DNA from: an uncultured Hyphomicrobium sp.
GTDB taxonomy: Bacteria > Pseudomonadota > Alphaproteobacteria > Rhizobiales > Hyphomicrobiaceae
DNA: 64,000 bases
Reading direction: 5' to 3'
Assembly: GCA_934555825.1 (NCBI GenBank)
Contig: CAKTFJ010000002.1
Location: 1 to 64,000, forward strand
The stretch's first letter is position 1; every line of letters starts with the position of its first letter. The position numbers were made by a program, and so were the translations under genes. Of the stretch, positions 37,085 through 47,064 are shown in pieces. The notes under the pieces were generated by a model that worked only from the letters and a program-made list of their open reading frames with translations, made no database searches and was not told where the DNA came from.

Positions 37085-38293
37085 TCAGCGCCCAAGGCGC
37101 GGCCAGCCTTTGAGGCGATGCGCGGCTTCGGCCATATCGCTTTCGGTGCCGGCGTAGGAGAAGCGCAGGTAGCGATTGCCGCGGGCCTCGTCGAAGTCGA
37201 GACCGGGCGTGACGGCGACGCCGATTTCCTCCAGCATCGCGCGTGCGAATCCTAGCGCATCGTCGGTGAAAGCGGACACGTCGGCGTAGAGATAGAATGC
37301 GCCGTCCGCAGGTGCGAGGGCCGAGAGGCCCGCTTCAGGGAGCGCATCGAGAAGGAGTGCACGATTGCGCGCATACGTCTCGCGGTTGCGTTCAAGTTCG
37401 TCCACGCCGTCGAAAGCGCCGAGAGCAGCCACCTGAGAGGCTGCGGGCGCGGAGATGAAGAAATTCTGCTGAAGGCGCTCGACGGTGCGCACGAGCGCGG
37501 GCGGAACGACGAGCCAGCCAATCCGCCAGCCCGTCATCGCGTGATACTTCGAGAAGCTGTTGATCACGATGACCTCGTCCGAGACGGAGAGGGCGGTCGT
37601 GGCGGGCGCGTCGTAGGTGAGCCCGTGATAGATTTCGTCGGAGATGAACCAGAGACCATTCGCATCCGCAAAGCCGATGAGCGCGGCGAGGCGGTCAGGC
37701 TCGATCATGGTGCCGGTGGGGTTGGCCGGGCTCGCGATCAGGAGGCCGTCGAGCGGCTCGCGCTCGTGGAGGGCGGTGAGATCGTCGGGCGTCGGCATCC
37801 AGCGGGATTCGGGTCCGGTTTCGATCAGCGGTGTGCGGCAGCCGAGCGCGGACAGGATGTGGCGGTAGCATGGGTAGCCGGGCGAGGGCAGCGCCACGCG
37901 TGCGCCTGCATCGAAGACGGCCAGGAACGCGAGAAGAAACGCAGCCGACGAGCCCGAGCAGACGACGATGCGGCTTTCGTCCACCGTGATGGCATAGCGC
38001 TCGCGATAGCTCGCTGCGATGCGCGCGCGCAGTGCGTCGATGCCGAGCGCTGCCGTGTATCCCAACGTTTCGCTATTGAGAGCGGCACGCACGGCGGCGC
38101 GTGCCGTTTCCGGCGCGGGCGTTCCGGGCTGGCCGACTTCCATGTGAATGATGGACCGGCCCTGCCGTTCCAACTCGGCCGCGGCCCGCATCACGTCCAT
38201 CACAATGAAGCTCGCGACGTCGCTTCGTTCGGAGGGCGCGCGCCCGGCGCGGACGCGTCCGGATCCTGATTTTCGGCCGAGATCGTCAGTCAT
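37085..38293 (-). CDS. PLP-dependent class I/II aminotransferase
   Basis: A 402-residue fold-type I aminotransferase. The segment ASPANPTGTMIEPDRL, then FISDEIYHGLTYD with the Asp and Tyr that hold the cofactor, and NSFSKYHAMTGWRIGW with the PLP lysine, are all present; the C-terminal Arg in YLRFSYAG binds the substrate carboxylate. It is close to the AspC/AlaA-like group of aminotransferases. The exact amino acid cannot be told. It is monocistronic and converges on the M15 gene at a terminator. Confidence 0.9.
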   Translation of the reverse strand: MTDDLGRKSGSGRVRAGRAPSERSDVASFIVMDVMRAAAELERQGRSIIHMEVGQPGTPAPETARAAVRAALNSETLGYTAALGIDALRARIAASYRERYAITVDESRIVVCSGSSAAFLLAFLAVFDAGARVALPSPGYPCYRHILSALGCRTPLIETGPESRWMPTPDDLTALHEREPLDGLLIASPANPTGTMIEPDRLAALIGFADANGLWFISDEIYHGLTYDAPATTALSVSDEVIVINSFSKYHAMTGWRIGWLVVPPALVRTVERLQQNFFISAPAASQVAALGAFDGVDELERNRETYARNRALLLDALPEAGLSALAPADGAFYLYADVSAFTDDALGFARAMLEEIGVAVTPGLDFDEARGNRYLRFSYAGTESDMAEAAHRLKGWPRLGR

Positions 38294-38608
38294 GGGTCTT
38301 TGCCTTGGGCTCGCGGAAATGCAGCGTATCGCATGCCCGACGGAAGTATCCTTGCGGGATTGTCAGACGACGGGCCTAGCCTTCCTTTGGCCGCATTGAC
38401 GCCCGCTCATGCGCTTCGAACCTGGAACGGAACGGTCGTGTCTCGCGGGGAATTCGCTGGGCTTATAGGGTTCGTGAGATCTTCTGGCCAGCACCCTTGC
38501 CCGCGGCCTTGCGTCCACCGCATCTCTATGCCCATTTAGCGGTGAGCGAAGCGGTGCGGACGGCGAGGCTGCGATCGGTTCGCGTTCCTTCGAGCGATCC
38601 GGAGAGCC
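38294..38608. other. 315-base divergent intergenic region
   Basis: It separates the aminotransferase gene (minus) from bepA (plus) and must hold both promoters. No motif, hairpin or small gene stands out. Confidence 0.5.
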
Positions 38609-40039
38609 ATGTATACGACGATCCGCAAATTGGGGACGACGTGGATGTCCCGCACGCGTGCCGGTCTTCGCAAGGCGGCTACGCTTGGCTTCATGGCTGC
38701 GACGGCTGCAACGCTTTATCCCGCCGCGAAAGCTGACGCGCAGGGTATTTCGCTTATCCGCGATACTGAGATCGAAGCACTGCTCAACGACTACTCGCAG
38801 CCGATCTTTCGCGCGGCCGGGCTTGGTACCGGGCGCGTCAAGGTGCGGATCGTCAACAGCGATTCCTTCAACGCGTTCGTGATGGACGGGCGCAACGTGT
38901 TCATGCACACCGGCACGCTGATGCAGGCCGAAACGCCGAACGAGGTGATCGGCGTGCTCGCACACGAGGCCGGCCACATCGCGGGCGGGCACATGGCTTC
39001 GCTTCGCGCGCGCATCGCCAAGGACCAGACGCGTTCGCTGCTCGTGCAACTTCTCGGTATCGGCGCGATGATCGGTGGCGCGATGGCGGGCGGAGACGCA
39101 GGCCGCGAAATCGGAAGTGCCGGCCAGGGCGTGATGATGGGCGGTAACGAGGTCATCATGCGTGGCCTCACCGCGGAGCGTCGTTCGCAGGAATCTGCGG
39201 CCGATCAGGCGGGTCTCGGATACCTCAACGCGACAGGTCAAAGCGGCCTCGGTATGCTGAGGACGTTCGAACGTTTCGCGGGGCAGGAGCTTTTCATGGA
39301 CGCGCATCGCGACGCGTTCTGGCGGACCCACCCCGTGGCAACGGATCGATTGGCGCGGCTTCGGCAGCTTGTGGAGTCATCTCCCAACTACAACGTCAAG
39401 GATCCGCCGGATCTGCAGCTCCGCCACGACATGGTTCGCGCAAAGATTTCGGGATACCTGGAACCTCCGTCGGTGGTGTTCAATCGCTATCCCCATTCGA
39501 ACACGAGCCAGCCCGCGCGCTATGCCCGCTCCATCGCCTCGTTCCGGCAGGGTGCGGGAGGCGTGGAGCAGGCGCTTGCCTGGGTCGACGCCCTGATCCG
39601 CGACTATCCTAACAACCCGTACTTCTGGGAGCTCAAGGGCGACATCCTGCACAAGTCGGGCCGGTCGCGCGAAGCGATCTCGCCGCTTCGCAGGGCGCTC
39701 CAGATGCACAATGGCTCGGCCACGCTGGTGCGCGTGCAGCTCGCCCAATCGATGATCCAGACCAAAGATCCGGCCATGGCGGACGAAGCGGTCAAGCTTC
39801 TACGCCAGGCGGTGCAGACGGAGCCCGACAACGCGACCGCTCATAATGCGCTGGGGCAGGCCTATTACGACAAGGGCCAGTTCGCGCAATCCGAGCTGGC
39901 GCGCGCGCAGGGTCTTTTCTATGTTGGCGCCGTCAAGCAGGCGCAGGAATTCGCCAAGCGTGCGCAGGGCGGTCTCAAGGCCGGCTCGCCGGATTGGGTT
40001 AAGGCGGACGACATCATCAACTATAAGCCGCAGACCTGA
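38609..40039 (+). CDS. M48 metalloprotease with TPR domain (BepA-like)
   Basis: A 476-residue exported protein. The signal sequence ends at about residue 45 (ADA-Q). The M48 zinc protease has VLAHEAGHIAGGHM (HExxH) and the third ligand in SQESAADQAG. A C-terminal TPR region (about residues 310-450) follows, with LIRDYPNNPYFWELKGDILHKSGR. BepA in E. coli helps LptD assembly and degrades misfolded outer-membrane proteins. The ATG at 38645 is an alternative start. The DsbA-like gene follows 70 bases later, consistent with an envelope-protein quality-control role. Confidence 0.92.
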   Translation: MYTTIRKLGTTWMSRTRAGLRKAATLGFMAATAATLYPAAKADAQGISLIRDTEIEALLNDYSQPIFRAAGLGTGRVKVRIVNSDSFNAFVMDGRNVFMHTGTLMQAETPNEVIGVLAHEAGHIAGGHMASLRARIAKDQTRSLLVQLLGIGAMIGGAMAGGDAGREIGSAGQGVMMGGNEVIMRGLTAERRSQESAADQAGLGYLNATGQSGLGMLRTFERFAGQELFMDAHRDAFWRTHPVATDRLARLRQLVESSPNYNVKDPPDLQLRHDMVRAKISGYLEPPSVVFNRYPHSNTSQPARYARSIASFRQGAGGVEQALAWVDALIRDYPNNPYFWELKGDILHKSGRSREAISPLRRALQMHNGSATLVRVQLAQSMIQTKDPAMADEAVKLLRQAVQTEPDNATAHNALGQAYYDKGQFAQSELARAQGLFYVGAVKQAQEFAKRAQGGLKAGSPDWVKADDIINYKPQT

Positions 40040-40109
40040 GGCCGCATCTCAACCTTTCAGTTTTCGGCGCGACGCCAACCGCTCGCGCCTTGAAATCTAC
40101 GGAGACCTT

Positions 40110-40967
40110 ATGACGCGATCCAATCCCAACACGACGCAGCCGAAGTCCGGGTTCGGTATCGGCACATTAGCCGGTGCGGCGCTCGTCGCCGGCTTCGGCA
40201 TCTGGCTCGCGTTTGGGGACAAGCTGTCGGAGCATAGTGCGGTGAGCCCGGCGCTTGCAGGGGCGGGGGCTACAGCGGCCGAGTTCTCGCCCGAGCAGCG
40301 GAGCGCAATCGAGGGCATCGTCAAAGAGTATCTGATCGAGAACCCGGAAATCCTGTTCGAGGTGCAGAGCGCGCTCGAGAGCAAGCTCGCCAAAGAAGAG
40401 GCCGAGCGCACGAAAACGCTCGTCTCGTCGCATGCCAAGGAAATCTATCGCTCGCCGGGTGCGCCGGTTGCGGGCAACCCCGACGGCGACATCACGGTCG
40501 TCGAGTTCTTCGATTACAACTGCGGCTATTGCAAGCGCGGCCTTGCCGATATCGCCAAGCTGATCGAATCCGACGATCGGGTGCGGGTGGTGTTCAAAGA
40601 ATACCCGATCCTACGCGAGGAATCCGAGCAGGCTGCCCGTGTCGCGCTCGCGGCGGGGCTGCAGGGCAAGTATTGGGAGGTGCATCGGGACATGATGGCC
40701 ACCCGCGGGCTGGTTAACGAGGCTGTCGGCCTCAAGATTGCCGAGAAGCACGGGCTCGACCTCGAAAAGCTTAAAGCCGACATGAAGGGCTCGGCTGTCC
40801 AGGGCGAGTTGGATCGGGTCAAGGCGCTGACGAAGACGCTTTCGATCAACGGGACGCCGCATTTCCTGATCGGCGACCGGGCCATCGGCGGTGCGCCGGA
40901 AAACCTGCATGAGATGCTCGCAAAGCACGTGGCGGAGCTTCGGCAGGAAGGCTGCACCTACTGCTAG
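40110..40967 (+). CDS. DsbA-family thiol:disulfide oxidoreductase (membrane-anchored)
   Basis: A 285-residue protein with an N-terminal uncleaved helix (about residues 17-34) and a DsbA-type thioredoxin domain with a helical insertion. The active site is FFDYNCGYCKRG (CGYC), and the cis-Pro loop is INGTPHFLIGDRAI. An N-terminal helical region (EYLIENPEILFEVQSALESKLAKEE) matches the DSBA-like copper-tolerance/ScsC type oligomerisation segment. It oxidises or isomerises disulfides in the periplasm. The protein ends in GCTYC, an unusual pair of C-terminal cysteines. GGAGA precedes the ATG. Confidence 0.9.
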   Translation: MTRSNPNTTQPKSGFGIGTLAGAALVAGFGIWLAFGDKLSEHSAVSPALAGAGATAAEFSPEQRSAIEGIVKEYLIENPEILFEVQSALESKLAKEEAERTKTLVSSHAKEIYRSPGAPVAGNPDGDITVVEFFDYNCGYCKRGLADIAKLIESDDRVRVVFKEYPILREESEQAARVALAAGLQGKYWEVHRDMMATRGLVNEAVGLKIAEKHGLDLEKLKADMKGSAVQGELDRVKALTKTLSINGTPHFLIGDRAIGGAPENLHEMLAKHVAELRQEGCTYC

Positions 40968-40997
40968 GCTTTCGCTTTTTCGGTGTGAGTTAGACTT

Positions 40998-41030
40998 AAC
41001 GCCCTGGGCCGTCAGGCCCGGGGCGTTCGT
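40998..41030 (+). terminator. Hairpin after the DsbA-like gene
   Basis: AACGCCCTGGGCC (40998-41010) pairs with GGCCCGGGGCGTT (41015-41027), with one G-U pair and a 4-base loop. The following CGTCATTTG has only a short T-run, so it is probably a moderate terminator. Confidence 0.6.
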
Positions 41031-41225
41031 CATTTGGGCTGCCCTGCATTTGTCCTGCAACCTTGAGCTTGGCGGCCTTTCGCGGCTGCGGTAAAGCTGC
41101 TAGGGACATTCATGCACATCGTCCGTGTGCCGGGTCTTTCCGGCAGGCGGGGAGGGTGTGCTTGCCGGTGCGCGCCGATCGGGTGGTGCCGGTGTTCATC
41201 CCAGGACATCTCAAGACCTCGCGAT

Positions 41226-41663
41226 ATGGCAAAACCCGTTTTCGTCATCAACGGTCCGAACCTGAATATGCTGGGTCAGCGCGAGCCGGAGGTGTACGGT
41301 CGCGAGACGCTCCAAGACGTGCGCAAGCGTGCTGAGACGCGGGCTGCAAAGCTGGGGCTCACGGTCGATTTCCGCCAGTCGAATACGGAAGGCGAGATCA
41401 TCGGGTGGATCCAGGAAGCGCGCGGAGCGGCGTCCGGCATCATCCTCAACGCCGGCTCGCTCACGCATTCCTCGATCGGCATTCTCGACGCGCTGAACGC
41501 TGCGGAGTTGCCGGTTATCGAGGTGCATCTCTCGAACATTTTTCGCCGGGAGGAATTCCGGCATCGGTCTTACGTTTCGCTCGCTGCCAAGGGCGTGATC
41601 TGCGGACTTGGCGCGCAGGGCTACGAGCTTGCGCTCGACGCCATGGCCAATCTCACGGCATGA
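41226..41663 (+). CDS. aroQ: Type II 3-dehydroquinate dehydratase
   Basis: A 145-residue dodecameric enzyme of the shikimate pathway converting 3-dehydroquinate to 3-dehydroshikimate. The conserved order is [18 protein letters not shown] with the catalytic Tyr, [56 protein letters not shown] with the catalytic His, and [16 protein letters not shown] use the ATG at 41226; the frame opens at 41112 but only this start fits the family. accB follows after 70 bases, a standard alphaproteobacterial order. Confidence 0.97.
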   Translation: MAKPVFVINGPNLNMLGQREPEVYGRETLQDVRKRAETRAAKLGLTVDFRQSNTEGEIIGWIQEARGAASGIILNAGSLTHSSIGILDALNAAELPVIEVHLSNIFRREEFRHRSYVSLAAKGVICGLGAQGYELALDAMANLTA

Positions 41664-41733
41664 GCATCTCGTGAAACCGAAACACAAAGCGAAAGACAGC
41701 GATAAGAAGCCGAAAGGGAAGGGGCTAGCGCGC

Positions 41734-42231
41734 ATGACGGCGAAAGACGAAGCCGAAAAACCGAGCAGCGAGCAGCGGCTGATCCGCGAGCTTGCGGAGC
41801 TTTTGAACGACACGGGACTCTCGGAAATCGAGATCGAGAAGAGCGGTCTCAAGATCCGGGTTGCGCGCTCGCTCACGGTTGCGGCCGCCGTCGCGCCCGC
41901 TGCGCCGCAATTCCAAGCGCCCGTCGCGCCGCCGCTTCCTGCGCCCGCAGGTGCGGCTGCTGCGGCTGCTCCAGCAGGCAACGACCCCGCGAAGCATCCG
42001 GGGGCCGTCAAGTCGCCGATGGTGGGTACGGCCTATCGCTCGTCCGATCCCAAGGCCGCGCCGTTCATCGAGGTGGGTAGCCGCGTGCAGCAGGGCGACA
42101 CGCTTCTCATCATCGAGGCGATGAAGACAATGAACCAGATTCCCGCGCCGCGCGCGGGCTCCGTCACGGCCATCCTGTTCGAGAACGGGCAGCCCGTGGA
42201 GTTCGGCGAGCCACTCGTGATCATCGAATAA
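41734..42231 (+). CDS. accB: Biotin carboxyl carrier protein of acetyl-CoA carboxylase
   Basis: A 165-residue carrier. An N-terminal helix ([19 protein letters not shown]) is joined by an Ala/Pro-rich linker to the biotinyl domain with [14 protein letters not shown], where the lysine between the methionines carries biotin. It brings CO2 from AccC to the carboxyltransferase for malonyl-CoA synthesis. AAGGGG precedes the ATG at 41734. A GTG 63 bases upstream (41671) gives a longer basic N-terminus and cannot be excluded. accC starts 92 bases downstream. Confidence 0.95.
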   Translation: MTAKDEAEKPSSEQRLIRELAELLNDTGLSEIEIEKSGLKIRVARSLTVAAAVAPAAPQFQAPVAPPLPAPAGAAAAAAPAGNDPAKHPGAVKSPMVGTAYRSSDPKAAPFIEVGSRVQQGDTLLIIEAMKTMNQIPAPRAGSVTAILFENGQPVEFGEPLVIIE

Positions 42232-42323
42232 GGGAGACGGGGAACTGGCAGCGGGCATGACGGCGAAGGGCTCGTTCCCCTCAATCGCCTCCGGCCCGGA
42301 TGGCCACGGCCTAAGAAAAACGA

Positions 42324-43664
42324 ATGTTCGATAAAGTTCTGATTGCCAACCGGGGTGAGATCGCGCTGCGCATCCAGCGTGCGTGCAAAGAGCTCGGGAT
42401 CGCTACAGTGGCGGTTCATTCGACGGCGGATGCGGATGCCATGCACGTCCGACTTGCCGACGAGAGCGTGTGCATCGGTTCGCCGCCGGCGTCCGACAGC
42501 TATCTCAACATTCCGCGGCTCCTCGCTGCCTGTGAGATCACGGGGGCGGATGCGGTGCATCCCGGATACGGGTTCCTGTCCGAGAACGCCCGCTTCGCTG
42601 AGATCCTGGAAGAGCATTCGATTACGTTCATCGGGCCCACGTCCGAGCATATCCGGATCATGGGCGATAAGATCCAAGCCAAGGAAACGGCGAAGAAGCT
42701 CGGCATTCCCGTCGTGCCTGGCTCGGACGGCGCTGTGCGCAGCGAAGCCCAGGCGATGAAGATCGCCAAGGAGATGGGCTTCCCTGTGCTGATCAAGGCG
42801 ACGGCGGGTGGTGGCGGACGCGGCATGAAGGTCGCGCATTCGGCGGCCGATCTCGGCATTGCGCTCGCGACGGCGAAATCGGAAGCGAAGGCCGCGTTCG
42901 GCAACGATTCCGTCTATATCGAAAAGTATTTGCAAAAGCCGCGTCACATCGAGATCCAGGTGTTCGGCGACGGCAAGGGCAATGCCGTGCATCTCGGCGA
43001 GCGCGATTGCTCGCTGCAGCGTCGGCACCAGAAAATCCTCGAAGAGAGCCCGTCGCCTGCGCTCAACGCAGAAGCGCGTCACCGGATTGGCGAGGTCGTC
43101 GCGAACGCAATGCGCGAGATCAAGTATCGCGGCGCGGGAACGGTTGAGTTCCTCTACGAGGACGGCGAATTCTACTTCATCGAGATGAACACGCGCCTCC
43201 AAGTCGAGCATCCGGTCACGGAGCAGATCACGGGCATCGATCTCGTCCTGGAGCAGATCCGCGTGGCTTCGGGCGGGCACCTCAGCTTCAAGCAGGAGGA
43301 CATCACGTTCTCAGGTCACGCCATCGAATGCCGGATCAATGCCGAGAACCCGCGCACGTTCCGTCCCTCGCCGGGGCAGATCACCTACTGGCATCCGCCG
43401 GGCGGTCTTGGCGTGCGCGTCGATAGCGGCGTCTATCAGGGCTACCGGATCCCGCCGTTCTACGACAGCCTCATCGGCAAGCTCATCGTGCATGGCAAGA
43501 ACCGCAACGAATGCCTGATGCGGCTTCGGCGTGCGCTCTCCGAGTTTGTGATCGATGGGATCGAGACGACCATTCCGCTGTTCAACGAACTGATCCGCCA
43601 GCCCGACATTACGAACGGGCTTTATGACATCCACTGGCTCGAAAAGTATCTCGGAAAGTCCTAG
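42324..43664 (+). CDS. accC: Biotin carboxylase subunit of acetyl-CoA carboxylase
   Basis: A 446-residue ATP-grasp enzyme carboxylating biotin on AccB. The N-terminus [24 protein letters not shown], the glycine-rich ATP loop [16 protein letters not shown], the [12 protein letters not shown] block and the catalytic [22 protein letters not shown] are all present and of normal length. It works as a dimer with AccB and AccA/D in fatty-acid synthesis. It directly follows accB. Confidence 0.98.
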   Translation: MFDKVLIANRGEIALRIQRACKELGIATVAVHSTADADAMHVRLADESVCIGSPPASDSYLNIPRLLAACEITGADAVHPGYGFLSENARFAEILEEHSITFIGPTSEHIRIMGDKIQAKETAKKLGIPVVPGSDGAVRSEAQAMKIAKEMGFPVLIKATAGGGGRGMKVAHSAADLGIALATAKSEAKAAFGNDSVYIEKYLQKPRHIEIQVFGDGKGNAVHLGERDCSLQRRHQKILEESPSPALNAEARHRIGEVVANAMREIKYRGAGTVEFLYEDGEFYFIEMNTRLQVEHPVTEQITGIDLVLEQIRVASGGHLSFKQEDITFSGHAIECRINAENPRTFRPSPGQITYWHPPGGLGVRVDSGVYQGYRIPPFYDSLIGKLIVHGKNRNECLMRLRRALSEFVIDGIETTIPLFNELIRQPDITNGLYDIHWLEKYLGKS

Positions 43665-43821
43665 TATCGGGAATCGCGGTGGCTGGCGGGACGGCGCCGC
43701 AGTTCATATTGAGGAGTCCGAACTGTCGTGCTTATCGGATGCCGGGCTCGTTTCGCTCGGCCATGAGCCGGTTCCCGCATTCGCGGAGGCACGCGTTTGT
43801 TAAAGTACTCTGGGAGCTTTG

Positions 43822-44505
43822 ATGGCGTCACGCGACGACATCATGATCGAGATTACGCCGCAGGTCCTGCTCAAGGCCTATAGCTGCGGAATCTTTCCCA
43901 TGGCCGAAAGCGCGGACGATCCGGCGCTGTACTGGATCGAGCCGCAGCACAGAGGCGTCCTGCCGCTGGACGATGTGCACGTGCCGCGCCGGCTTGCCAA
44001 GACGGTGCGTTCTGGCGCGATGCGGGTCACCGTCGATACGGATTACGAAGGCGTGATCGAGGGCTGTGCGGCCGAGCGGGTCGGACGGCGCTCGACGTGG
44101 ATCAACGGGCGTATCCGTGCGCTCTACCGGGATCTCTTCCGGCTTGGGCATTGCCATACCGTCGAGGTGTGGGACGGAGATCGACTGGTGGGCGGGCTCT
44201 ACGGTGTGGCTCTTGGCGGGGCCTTCTTCGGCGAAAGCATGTTTTCGTACGAAAGGGACGCGTCGAAGATCGCGCTGGTGCATCTGGCCGGGCGGCTGAT
44301 CGCGGGGGGATTTACGATGCTCGATACGCAGTTCGTCACGGACCATCTGCGTCAGTTCGGAACGATCGAGATCGATCGCGACGCTTTCCACCATCAACTC
44401 GATGACGCGCTCAAGCGGAGCGCGGACTTCATGCGCCTGCCGCTCGACGCGTCGGGCCAGGACATTCTCGACATTATCGCCGCGACACGGGACGCAGGGC
44501 CTTGA
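43822..44505 (+). CDS. aat: Leucyl/phenylalanyl-tRNA-protein transferase (canonical)
   Basis: A 227-residue enzyme that moves Leu or Phe from tRNA to N-terminal Arg or Lys of proteins, marking them for ClpAP. The segment [69 protein letters not shown] and [11 protein letters not shown] all match the family. GGGAG lies 6 bases before the ATG at 43822. The gene lies between accC and a methyltransferase gene, with which its stop overlaps. A divergent family member sits at 7.7 kb. Confidence 0.95.
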   Translation: MASRDDIMIEITPQVLLKAYSCGIFPMAESADDPALYWIEPQHRGVLPLDDVHVPRRLAKTVRSGAMRVTVDTDYEGVIEGCAAERVGRRSTWINGRIRALYRDLFRLGHCHTVEVWDGDRLVGGLYGVALGGAFFGESMFSYERDASKIALVHLAGRLIAGGFTMLDTQFVTDHLRQFGTIEIDRDAFHHQLDDALKRSADFMRLPLDASGQDILDIIAATRDAGP

Positions 44506-45497
44506 GCGGGTTTCAACACGGATCCGGAAGGCCAGCACGCCTCGTTGTCCAGCCTGACGACAGTGCGGCAAAGGTTGCGAATACGGGCGACGTCATGGCG
44601 GCGCGTGCAGGCGGTTTCAACCTCGTCCGCACAGAGGGTCCGTCCGGTTATGCGCTGATCGACAGCGGTGCGGGGCGAAAGCTCGAACGGTTCGGCAATA
44701 TCGTGGTGGACCGGCCAGAGCCTCAGGCGCTGTGGCGCCGGTCGCTCGGCGCGGAAGCGTGGGGCGCGGCGCACGGCGTTTTCTCCGCCTCCGGCGACGA
44801 CGAGGAAAAGGGCAAGTGGCGGCTCGACAAGCGCGTGCCGGAGAGCTGGCCCGTTACCGTGCGGGACGTGACGCTCACGTGCCGTCTGCGCGGGCTTTGG
44901 CATCTCGGGCTTTTTCCAGAGCAGCTACCGCACTGGGAGTGGATGCTGAAGGAGATCGCGCGCGTCGAGGGTGAGCGGCCCCGTGTTTTGAACCTCTTTG
45001 CCTATACGGGCGCCGCCTCGCTGCTGGCGGCGCGCGCCGGTGCCGAGGTGACACATGTGGATGCGTCGAAAGCCGCGATCCAGTGGGCGAAGGACAACCA
45101 GGCGGCGTCCGGCCTCGGGGACGCGCCGATCCGCTGGATTCTGGACGATGCAGCGAAGTTCGTGGCGCGCGAAGCGAGGCGTGGACGCACGTATCACGTC
45201 ATTCTTGTCGATCCGCCCAAGTTCGGGCGAGGTCCCGGCGGGGAGGTGTGGGATCTGTTTCAGAGCTTGCCGGACCTCATGAAGACACTCGCCTCTCTGC
45301 TCGTGCCGGATCGTTCGGCCATGATCCTCACGGTCTATGCCATCCGTGCCTCCGCGCTGGCGTTCGAGCAACTGGCGGCCGATGTGCTCCGCGGACGAGG
45401 TGGGGAATTCGATACCGGAGAGCTTGCGCTCGCGGTCCGCGGCGAGCCCGGGCGGCCTGCGGTGCCGACCTCGCTTTTCGTGCGGTGGACATCATGA
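44502..45497 (+). CDS. Class I SAM-dependent methyltransferase, RlmI/RlmK-like
   Basis: About 331 residues (or 300 if it starts at the ATG at 44595). The fold has a small beta-rich N-terminus ([19 protein letters not shown]) and a Rossmann domain with [37 protein letters not shown] (SAM motif I) and [19 protein letters not shown] (DPPK motif IV). This matches the RlmI/RlmK type of 23S rRNA cytosine or guanine methyltransferases, but the target is not known. A TTG at 44502 overlaps the aat stop. The next gene overlaps its own stop by 4 bases (ATGA). Confidence 0.84.
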   Translation: MSGFQHGSGRPARLVVQPDDSAAKVANTGDVMAARAGGFNLVRTEGPSGYALIDSGAGRKLERFGNIVVDRPEPQALWRRSLGAEAWGAAHGVFSASGDDEEKGKWRLDKRVPESWPVTVRDVTLTCRLRGLWHLGLFPEQLPHWEWMLKEIARVEGERPRVLNLFAYTGAASLLAARAGAEVTHVDASKAAIQWAKDNQAASGLGDAPIRWILDDAAKFVAREARRGRTYHVILVDPPKFGRGPGGEVWDLFQSLPDLMKTLASLLVPDRSAMILTVYAIRASALAFEQLAADVLRGRGGEFDTGELALAVRGEPGRPAVPTSLFVRWTS

Positions 45498-46360
45498 CCA
45501 AGAACAAGGCGCGCGGATCGCAGTCTCGCCCCTCTCCGTCTCGTGCGTCGCAGCCGCGCGCGCCGCGTGTCGTGACGAGCCTGACCAACGAACGGGTGAA
45601 GGCCATCCGCGCGCTCGACATGCGCAAGGAGCGCCGCGAGACCGGTCTATTCCTTGCGGAAGGCACGTCGATCCTGGAGACGGCGCGGGCTGCGGGGTTT
45701 GCGCCGCAGACGCTCGTGTATCAGGCGGGATCGGCGTCGAGCCTCGTTGCGCGCCTGTTGATCACGTGGGCGCTCGAAGCCGGAGGGGACGTTCTCGAGG
45801 TTTCGCAAGCGGTGCTTTCGAAGCTGTCGTCGAAGGACAATCCGCAGTCCATGATCGGCGTGTTTCAGCAGAAGTGGGTGGAGTTGCCGGAGCGCCCGCT
45901 GCGCGGCGATACGTGGCTCGCGCTCGAAGAAATCCGCGATCCCGGCAACCTCGGCACCATCATTCGCACGGCGGATGCCGTGGGGGCGAAGGGGATTATC
46001 CTGATCGGCAACACTTGCGATCCCTATTCGCGCGAAGCCGTGCGGGCGACGATGGGATCTGTATTCGACGTGCCGCTCGCCAAGGTCTCGCGCGAAGAGT
46101 TTCTCGCGTGGCGGGCGTCATGGCCTGGCGATGTCGTCGGGTTGCATCTCGATGCGCGCGACGATTTCCGGCACGCGGCGTACAAGGATCCCGTGTTGCT
46201 CCTCATGGGAAGTGAGGGGCCGGGATTGTCGGAAAGCCTGACGCGCGCGTGCTCGCGTCTCGTGAAAATACCCATGGCGGGGAAGCTCGACAGCCTCAAC
46301 CTTGCCGTTGCGACGGCGCTGTCGCTGTATCAGATCCGTGGCGATGCGCTGAGCATTTAA
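45494..46360 (+). CDS. SpoU/TrmH-family RNA 2'-O-methyltransferase
   Basis: A 288-residue protein of the SPOUT superfamily. The knot motifs are all visible: EIRDPGNLGTIIRTADAVG (motif 1), LLMGSEGPGLS (motif 2) and IPMAGKLDSLNLAVATALSLYQ (motif 3). An N-terminal RNA-binding region with LTNERVKAIRALDMRKERRETGLFLAEG is the usual SpoU_sub_bind domain. The target nucleotide is unknown, but members modify rRNA or tRNA. The first 25 residues are basic and disordered. Its ATG overlaps the stop of the preceding methyltransferase, so both are co-translated. Confidence 0.9.
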   Translation: MTKNKARGSQSRPSPSRASQPRAPRVVTSLTNERVKAIRALDMRKERRETGLFLAEGTSILETARAAGFAPQTLVYQAGSASSLVARLLITWALEAGGDVLEVSQAVLSKLSSKDNPQSMIGVFQQKWVELPERPLRGDTWLALEEIRDPGNLGTIIRTADAVGAKGIILIGNTCDPYSREAVRATMGSVFDVPLAKVSREEFLAWRASWPGDVVGLHLDARDDFRHAAYKDPVLLLMGSEGPGLSESLTRACSRLVKIPMAGKLDSLNLAVATALSLYQIRGDALSI

Positions 46361-46366
46361 CGGCTT

Positions 46367-46990
46367 TTACTTGCCAGATGATGGTTGTTCTATCTGCTGG
46401 TACTTAATTGTTTGTTCGATGATGATATGGTGCTCGGAAATGCGAGACGTCAGCCAGATCAATGTTACGCCCATGAGCGCGATTGATGTTATAGCTACCC
46501 GGTAAAATCTTACGATCTTGGCTTCTGCAGTACTCGATCGTTTATCGGATGCTATGTTGCCAGTTTTGTCATGAGCGGAGCGGCTATAATAAGAGATAGA
46601 TTCAGTCAGTCCTTTCTCCGTGCGCATATGCACGTCTCGGAAGCCGGCGCGTTCGAGAGCGGTGGTGAAAGCTACACTTCCGCGTAGCATTCTATGGTAG
46701 ACTTTTAAATCAAGTAGCATGATTGCGTAGAGTCCGGCTGCGGAGAGCAATACGATCACGCCCGATATATGTAAGTCATATTGGTAGCCGAAGATAACAA
46801 ACGGTAGGCGAGCTTCGCGGTATTGTGCGAGTAGGGTGATTGCGAGGCCGAGCGCGGCCACCACAAAAGCAAGCCCAATTTGCCTAGTTCTGGCGGACAT
46901 TTCGGTAAAGTGGATGGTGGTCGCAATCGCCTGTTTCCAGATTTCCAACTGGATTGTAGACGGTTCTGTAGGCGGCGAATCATCAGGCAT
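46367..46990 (-). CDS. AT-rich orphan membrane protein of unknown function
   Basis: A 207-residue protein with three predicted membrane helices (about residues 38-55, 74-92 and 165-182) and a soluble stretch between the second and third. I do not recognise the family. The layout and the N-terminal helix IWKQAIATTIHFTEMSARTRQIGLAFVVAALG vaguely recall SLATT-type membrane proteins, but this is only an impression. The base composition differs from its neighbours: 46381-46440 has 23 G+C of 60. I see no clear ribosome-binding site before the ATG. It ends 6 bases from the SpoU gene stop, and lies 74 bases after the SDR gene. It is probably acquired by transfer. Confidence 0.7.
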   Translation of the reverse strand: MPDDSPPTEPSTIQLEIWKQAIATTIHFTEMSARTRQIGLAFVVAALGLAITLLAQYREARLPFVIFGYQYDLHISGVIVLLSAAGLYAIMLLDLKVYHRMLRGSVAFTTALERAGFRDVHMRTEKGLTESISYYSRSAHDKTGNIASDKRSSTAEAKIVRFYRVAITSIALMGVTLIWLTSRISEHHIIIEQTIKYQQIEQPSSGK

Positions 46991-47064
46991 ATGATTAGAT
47001 TGCGTCTAATTGCATCGCCGCGCCATAGGGTTCTCGTTGTATAACGTGTGTGTATTCTGAACTC

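Noticed and set aside
38300-38539. Possible 79-codon gene between the aminotransferase and bepA genes
   Set aside because: No ribosome-binding site or recognisable domain; the region is a divergent promoter gap and the frame is typical of GC-rich chance ORFs.
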